DNA of 24,181 bases from a virus: IMG/VR virus record IMGVR_UViG_3300025112_003255, positions 1 to 24,181 of that record, one strand, 5' to 3'. Shown here piece by piece: positions 21,018 through 24,181 of this stretch (its first letter is position 1; each line of letters begins with the position of its first letter). The notes under the pieces are model-generated. The model saw only the letters and a list, made by a program, of their open reading frames with translations, was not told the origin of the DNA and made no database searches. The translations under genes and the position numbers were made by a program.

Positions 21018-21916
21018 AAACAGCAGTTGTTATACATTGGTGGGGGGAGGAGTATGAGCAGTTAGGAACCTGTGCTATAAAGAGTTTTAAAAAATTTCAT
21101 CCTGACATTGAGGTTTACCATATCAGCGATAAAAATGAACACACCTTTAAATATCTGGCAAAATCGACTGTAGTTGGAGCAGCTAAGAGACTTCTGGCAG
21201 CCCAAGAATTAATGAGAGAGCGTGGGTACGAGAAAGTAATAATATTAGGAGCGGATACTATTACTTGTGCTAGGTTGGAGGAATTTCTTACTGGTAAAGA
21301 AGATATCTTGGCAACTTTGGATTACGATTATCCTTTAATGACAAGAAGGTTTATGACGAATATATATCAGCAACACATAAATGCAGATGTAGTTTGTTTT
21401 AACAATGTGGTAGCTATTGATAAAATACTAGAGGTACTACCACATTACCCAGAGGAGCAGTATGGTGAGCAGGGCGCATTGAATGAAGTCTATCATGATC
21501 ACACCAACGGTATAACTGGTGAGTATGTGGAGGGACTTCCTCCAATCTTAAGTTTTTATACGGGGGGAAGAGAGTATTATAAATCGTGCTGCTACAATGT
21601 AAGATCAAAAAGTACTTATTTTACAGACGAGAGAGATGTGCATGGTAATAGGCATTTTCAGTATAACAAGGTGATTTGCGAGTCTGCTGATAAACCGTGG
21701 ACTCCTTATGTTAGTAAATTCAAGGTTGTTGTTGATAAGTTATATACGGGAGATGATAGGCAAATAAAAGTATGGCATTATTGTGATGGTTTTGGGAGTG
21801 GGGGTGTGGATATGGAGGGGCTAATCAATAAATGGAAAACAGAGATCTTTAATGAGGAAACAAAAAAGTTCTTTAGAGAGCATTGTGATTGCGCCGAGTT
21901 CTTCCCAGAAGAGTGA
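21011..21916 (+). CDS. GT-A-fold glycosyltransferase (GT8-like)
   Basis: The 301-aa protein begins with V-V-I-H-W-W-G and shows the nucleotide-sugar strand K-V-I-I-L-G-A-D-T-I near 75-84. Here the usual D-x-D of GT8 enzymes is reduced to G-A-D, keeping only the second Asp (D82). N-A-D-V-V-C-F-N-N near 123-131 and Y-G-E-Q-G-A-L-N near 150-157 match the later GT8-like motifs, and a V-W-H-Y region near 255-258 fits the metal-binding His. No membrane segment is visible. It overlaps the RmlB-like gene by 7 nt and the fucose synthase gene by one base (TGATG). The acceptor is unknown. It is the only glycosyltransferase within the sugar-nucleotide part of the array. Confidence 0.72.
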   Translation: MVKTAVVIHWWGEEYEQLGTCAIKSFKKFHPDIEVYHISDKNEHTFKYLAKSTVVGAAKRLLAAQELMRERGYEKVIILGADTITCARLEEFLTGKEDILATLDYDYPLMTRRFMTNIYQQHINADVVCFNNVVAIDKILEVLPHYPEEQYGEQGALNEVYHDHTNGITGEYVEGLPPILSFYTGGREYYKSCCYNVRSKSTYFTDERDVHGNRHFQYNKVICESADKPWTPYVSKFKVVVDKLYTGDDRQIKVWHYCDGFGSGGVDMEGLINKWKTEIFNEETKKFFREHCDCAEFFPEE

Positions 21917-22818
21917 TGAAGGTTATAGTAACAGGAGGATCGGGGTTTGTAGGTACAAGGCTCAAGCTTATTAGACCTAGTTGGATTTACCTATCGTCTA
22001 AGGATGTAGACTTGATGGATTACTGGTCCTTACGAGCTTACCTATCCTACAATAAGCCTGATGCAGTTGTTCACCTTGCAGCTAAAGTTGGGGGAATAAA
22101 AGATAATGCTGAGAACCCTGCTGATTTTTACTTTAGGAATAGCACCATTAATACTAATGTTGTTCATGCTTGCAAGGAGATGGGGGTGAAGCGGCTACTA
22201 GCATCCCTTAGTACTTGTGCATTTCCAGATGTAGTAAAAGATTACCCATTTAAGGAGTGTAATATTTTTGATGGACCTCCTGCTGAAACCAACAGAGCAT
22301 ATGGCTACACTAAACGAGGTATGTATGTTCATATATTATCTTGTAGAAAGCAGTACGGTTTAGATTATTCCTGTTTTGCTCCATCTAATCTGTATGGGCC
22401 AGGAGATAACTTTGACCTCGAAAGTTCTCATTTTGTTGCGGCTGCTATTCGTAAACTTCATGAGGCTAAAGATTCTGTTGAATTTTGGGGAACTGGAAAG
22501 CCTAAGAGGCAGCAATTATTTGTTGATGATCTTTGTAGGGCTATCCCATTATTACTGGAGAAGCATACAGGAGTAGATACAGTTATAGTTGCACCAGACG
22601 AAAATCTAAGTATATCAGAGATGGTGGGTATTATCAAGTCTATAATAAATCCTACAGTTCGTGTAAGTTTTAATGGAAATTTAGATGGGCAGTACAGAAA
22701 AGACGGGTCAAACGAACTATTTAAGGGATTGTTCCTAGGGACTCAGTTTACTTCATTCGAAGAGGGGATTAAAAAAACATATGAGTGGTACAAAGAGAGC
22801 ATTAATAACAGGAATTAG
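21916..22818 (+). CDS. fcl: GDP-L-fucose synthase (GDP-4-keto-6-deoxymannose epimerase/reductase)
   Basis: Converts GDP-4-keto-6-deoxymannose, the product of Gmd, to GDP-L-fucose using NADPH. From the ATG at 21916 it is 300 aa, close to the family's 310-320. Motifs are T-G-G-S-G-F-V-G near 6-13, H-L-A-A-K-V-G-G-I near 52-60, a Y-G-Y-T-K catalytic pair near 134-138, N-L-Y-G-P-G-D-N-F near 163-171, S-S-H-F-V near 175-179 and F-W-G-T-G-K-P-K-R near 194-202. All are diagnostic of Fcl. The usual G-S-S-C-I-Y-P is S-T-C-A-F-P here, keeping the catalytic Ser/Cys position. I preferred 21916 (TGATG overlap with the upstream stop) over a TTG at 21889, which would add nine basic residues not found in the family. 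Confidence 0.92.
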   Translation: MKVIVTGGSGFVGTRLKLIRPSWIYLSSKDVDLMDYWSLRAYLSYNKPDAVVHLAAKVGGIKDNAENPADFYFRNSTINTNVVHACKEMGVKRLLASLSTCAFPDVVKDYPFKECNIFDGPPAETNRAYGYTKRGMYVHILSCRKQYGLDYSCFAPSNLYGPGDNFDLESSHFVAAAIRKLHEAKDSVEFWGTGKPKRQQLFVDDLCRAIPLLLEKHTGVDTVIVAPDENLSISEMVGIIKSIINPTVRVSFNGNLDGQYRKDGSNELFKGLFLGTQFTSFEEGIKKTYEWYKESINNRN

Positions 22819-23758
22819 TGGGCAGGATGGTTCTTACTTAGCTGAGTTATTATTAAGTAAGGGTTATGAGGTATGGGGATTGCTTCGGAGGCATTCTGTA
22901 CCAGAAAACCAAACTAATAGGTTAGAAGAGGTTGGAATAAAAAAAGATCTCAATTTGATTTACGGTGATATTACTGATTTACCCTCATTACTGTATGTGT
23001 TAAAAGAATCTAAACCAGATGAGATTTATAATCTTGCGGCACAGTCCCATGTAAGAATCAGTTTTGATCAACCAGCGTTTACTACCCATGCTGATGCGGA
23101 AGGAGTATTAAATCTTTTAGAGGCAGCTAGAATAATGTGCCCAGAGGTTAGAATATATCAAGCAGGATCTTCTGAAATGTTTGGTAATGAATGTGATAAG
23201 GATGGCTACAGAAGAGAAACTACACTTATGCGCCCAGTTAGTCCTTATGGGTGCGCTAAATTATATGCTTTCAATTTATGCAGAACATACCGTACCTCTT
23301 ATAATATGTTTATTTCTAATGGTATCTTGTTTAATCATGAATCTCCCAGAAGAGGACTAAACTTTGTTTCAAATAAAGTAGTAGATGGTGCTGTTAAAAT
23401 ATCTAGACAAGAACAGGACACTCTTCCATTAGGTAACTTGGAAGCTACTAGAGATTGGGGTCATGCTAAAGATTATGTCCGTGCTATGTGGATGATTCTT
23501 CAGCATGATAAGCCTGATGATTTTGTTTGTGCTACAGGAGAGTCTCATTCAGTTAGAGAGTTATGTGAAGAAGTGTTTGCTGAACTAGACTTGGATTATT
23601 TAGATCATGTTACTGTTGATCATAAGTATTTTAGACCAACAGAGTTAGATGATCTTAAAGGAGATTGTACTAAGCTAAGAGAGGTTTTAGGTTGGGAACC
23701 AACTTATACTTTTAGAAGTATGTTAGAAGAAATGATTAAATATAGATTAGAAAAATGA
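22781..23758 (+). CDS. gmd: GDP-mannose 4,6-dehydratase
   Basis: Converts GDP-mannose to GDP-4-keto-6-deoxymannose, the first step to GDP-fucose, GDP-rhamnose and GDP-perosamine. The 325-aa protein contains the diagnostic Gmd series: T-G-I-S-G-Q-D-G-S-Y-L-A-E near 10-22, A-A-Q-S-H-V near 86-91, the catalytic G-S-S-E-M-F-G near 128-134, S-P-Y-G-C-A-K near 152-158, I-L-F-N-H-E-S-P-R-R-G near 182-192 and E-A-T-R-D-W-G-H-A-K-D-Y near 223-234. It is slightly short against bacterial Gmd (340-370). The gene begins 38 nt inside fcl and no later start fits, so the overlap is real. Gene order fcl-gmd is the reverse of the common gmd-fcl order. Confidence 0.96.
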   Translation: MSGTKRALITGISGQDGSYLAELLLSKGYEVWGLLRRHSVPENQTNRLEEVGIKKDLNLIYGDITDLPSLLYVLKESKPDEIYNLAAQSHVRISFDQPAFTTHADAEGVLNLLEAARIMCPEVRIYQAGSSEMFGNECDKDGYRRETTLMRPVSPYGCAKLYAFNLCRTYRTSYNMFISNGILFNHESPRRGLNFVSNKVVDGAVKISRQEQDTLPLGNLEATRDWGHAKDYVRAMWMILQHDKPDDFVCATGESHSVRELCEEVFAELDLDYLDHVTVDHKYFRPTELDDLKGDCTKLREVLGWEPTYTFRSMLEEMIKYRLEK

Positions 23759-24075
23759 ATTTAAATAAATATCAAGAAGAGGCTGTGAAAACAGCAATTT
23801 ATCCTCAGCAAATCGTCTACCCAGCCTTGGGTCTAGCTGGTGAGGCTGGGGAGTGTTGTGAGAAGGTGAAGAAAGCTTTACGCGATAATGATGGAGTTTT
23901 CGATGATGAACGCAGAGAGGAGCTAAAAAAGGAAGTTGGTGATGTATTGTGGTATCTTGCTAATTTAGCGAATGATTTGGGTTATTCTTTAGAAGAAGTA
24001 GCTCAGGTTAATTTGGATAAACTAAAGAGCAGGCAGGATCGCGGAGTATTAAAAGGTAGTGGCGACAACCGATAA
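23755..24075 (+). CDS. MazG-like nucleotide pyrophosphohydrolase
   Basis: The 106-aa all-alpha protein has the MazG acidic motif: E30-A-G-E33 with E36, then E60-V-G-D63 in K-K-E-V-G-D-V-L-W-Y-L, which hold Mg for (d)NTP or (p)ppGpp-type substrate hydrolysis. It is a single-domain MazG, like those frequent in cyanophages and other marine phages, where it is thought to cleanse noncanonical nucleotides or tune host alarmone or dNTP levels. The start overlaps the gmd stop (ATGA), so it is transcribed with the sugar genes although its role belongs with the RNR at the other end. The substrate cannot be told from the sequence. Confidence 0.88.
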   Translation: MNLNKYQEEAVKTAIYPQQIVYPALGLAGEAGECCEKVKKALRDNDGVFDDERREELKKEVGDVLWYLANLANDLGYSLEEVAQVNLDKLKSRQDRGVLKGSGDNR

Positions 24076-24089
24076 ACCTAAATACTAAT

Positions 24090-24181
24090 ATGTGGAAATA
24101 TCTACTACTTATATTATTACTAGCTTGTCAGGGAAAAACAGTCCCCTCGGACCATACTAATGACAATGATCAAGAGGAGGA
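24090..24181 (+). CDS. Predicted lipoprotein, 3' partial
   Basis: An ATG at 24090 opens a frame that runs off the right edge after 30 codons. The visible N terminus is a compact lipoprotein signal: M-W-K, then a Leu/Ile run, then L-L-A-C with the lipidated Cys at residue 13. A polar, Asp/Asn/Glu-rich stretch follows, as expected after the anchor. It starts 14 nt after the mazG stop. The short signal peptide resembles phage outer-membrane spanin subunits or other small phage lipoproteins, but the remainder is missing and nothing more can be assigned. Confidence 0.6.
   Translation, partial: MWKYLLLILLLACQGKTVPSDHTNDNDQEE

Noticed and set aside
5654-23758. Bacterial O-antigen locus rather than phage DNA
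   Set aside because: The gene content alone would fit, but flippase, polymerase and nucleotidyltransferase genes are missing. The same strand and compact style continue from phage-type helicase, gp32-like SSB and RNR genes to a phage-style MazG. A bacterial origin of individual genes by transfer remains likely.
24078-24084. CTAAATA resembling a T4-like cyanophage late promoter before the last lipoprotein
   Set aside because: It lies only 5 nt before the ATG, leaving no room for a leader, and a heptamer in AT-rich sequence is weak evidence.
1-24181. CRISPR arrays, tRNA genes, insertion sequences or attachment sites
   Set aside because: No regularly spaced repeats, no tRNA-like cloverleaf or CCA-ended stretch, and no transposase or integrase were seen. 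The gaps between genes are all under 90 nt and leave little room for them.

Overview
This window reads as part of the genome of a tailed bacteriophage, probably a large myovirus-like phage or an uncultivated aquatic one. It is AT-rich. Every convincing gene (28, two of them cut by the window edges) lies on the + strand, and most start codons touch or overlap the preceding stop. The first 5 kb carries a phage replication and nucleotide set: ribonucleotide reductase, a DnaB/gp41-type helicase, a possible UvsY-like recombination mediator and a gp32-type zinc-containing single-stranded DNA-binding protein. A MazG-type pyrophosphohydrolase sits near the right end. No capsid, tail or packaging gene and no tRNA is visible, so the phage assignment rests on the replication genes and the gene packing. 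The host cannot be read from the sequence.

Layout: 2-5047 is the nucleotide/replication block (RNR, FmdB-like zinc ribbon, helicase, HExxH protein, UvsY-like protein, SSB). The SSB gene has an 84-nt leader with a hairpin and four TAACTAA heptamers and looks like an autogenous operator. A predicted lipoprotein gene (5050-5583) closes this block, followed by a strong intrinsic terminator (5607-5641). From 5654 to about 23758 runs an unbroken array dominated by glycan genes: one membrane-anchored unknown, four GT-B glycosyltransferases or CgeB-like proteins, a mini-HAD phosphatase, a GT2 glycosyltransferase, a NeuB-SAF-cupin fusion, an FKBP prolyl isomerase, a ThDP-dependent acetolactate-synthase-like enzyme, an SDR reductase/epimerase, a sugar C-methyltransferase, a small unknown, a radical SAM protein, an IscA-type Fe-S carrier, a PLP/PMP [2Fe-2S] sugar 3-dehydrase of the RfbH/DdhC (E1) type, an RmlB-like 4,6-dehydratase, a GT-A glycosyltransferase, GDP-fucose synthase and GDP-mannose 4,6-dehydratase. 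MazG and the start of another lipoprotein end the window.

The genes suggest a phage-encoded glycosylation island with at least two sugar routes. One is GDP-mannose to GDP-fucose (gmd plus fcl). The other appears to make a deoxygenated, branched-chain sugar: 4,6-dehydration, then E1-type C3 deoxygenation, then two-carbon (ThDP) and/or one-carbon (C-methyltransferase) branching and ketoreduction, reminiscent of yersiniose-type chemistry. The E1-like protein has His in place of the PLP lysine and the Cys-X57-Cys-X-Cys part of the E1 iron-sulfur motif. It sits directly after an A-type Fe-S carrier and a radical SAM gene, so the phage may bring its own cluster-delivery protein. Nucleotidyltransferases, the E1 reductase partner and flippase/polymerase genes are absent here and would come from the host or elsewhere in the genome. 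Whether the glycan decorates the virion, phage DNA or the host surface cannot be decided from this window.
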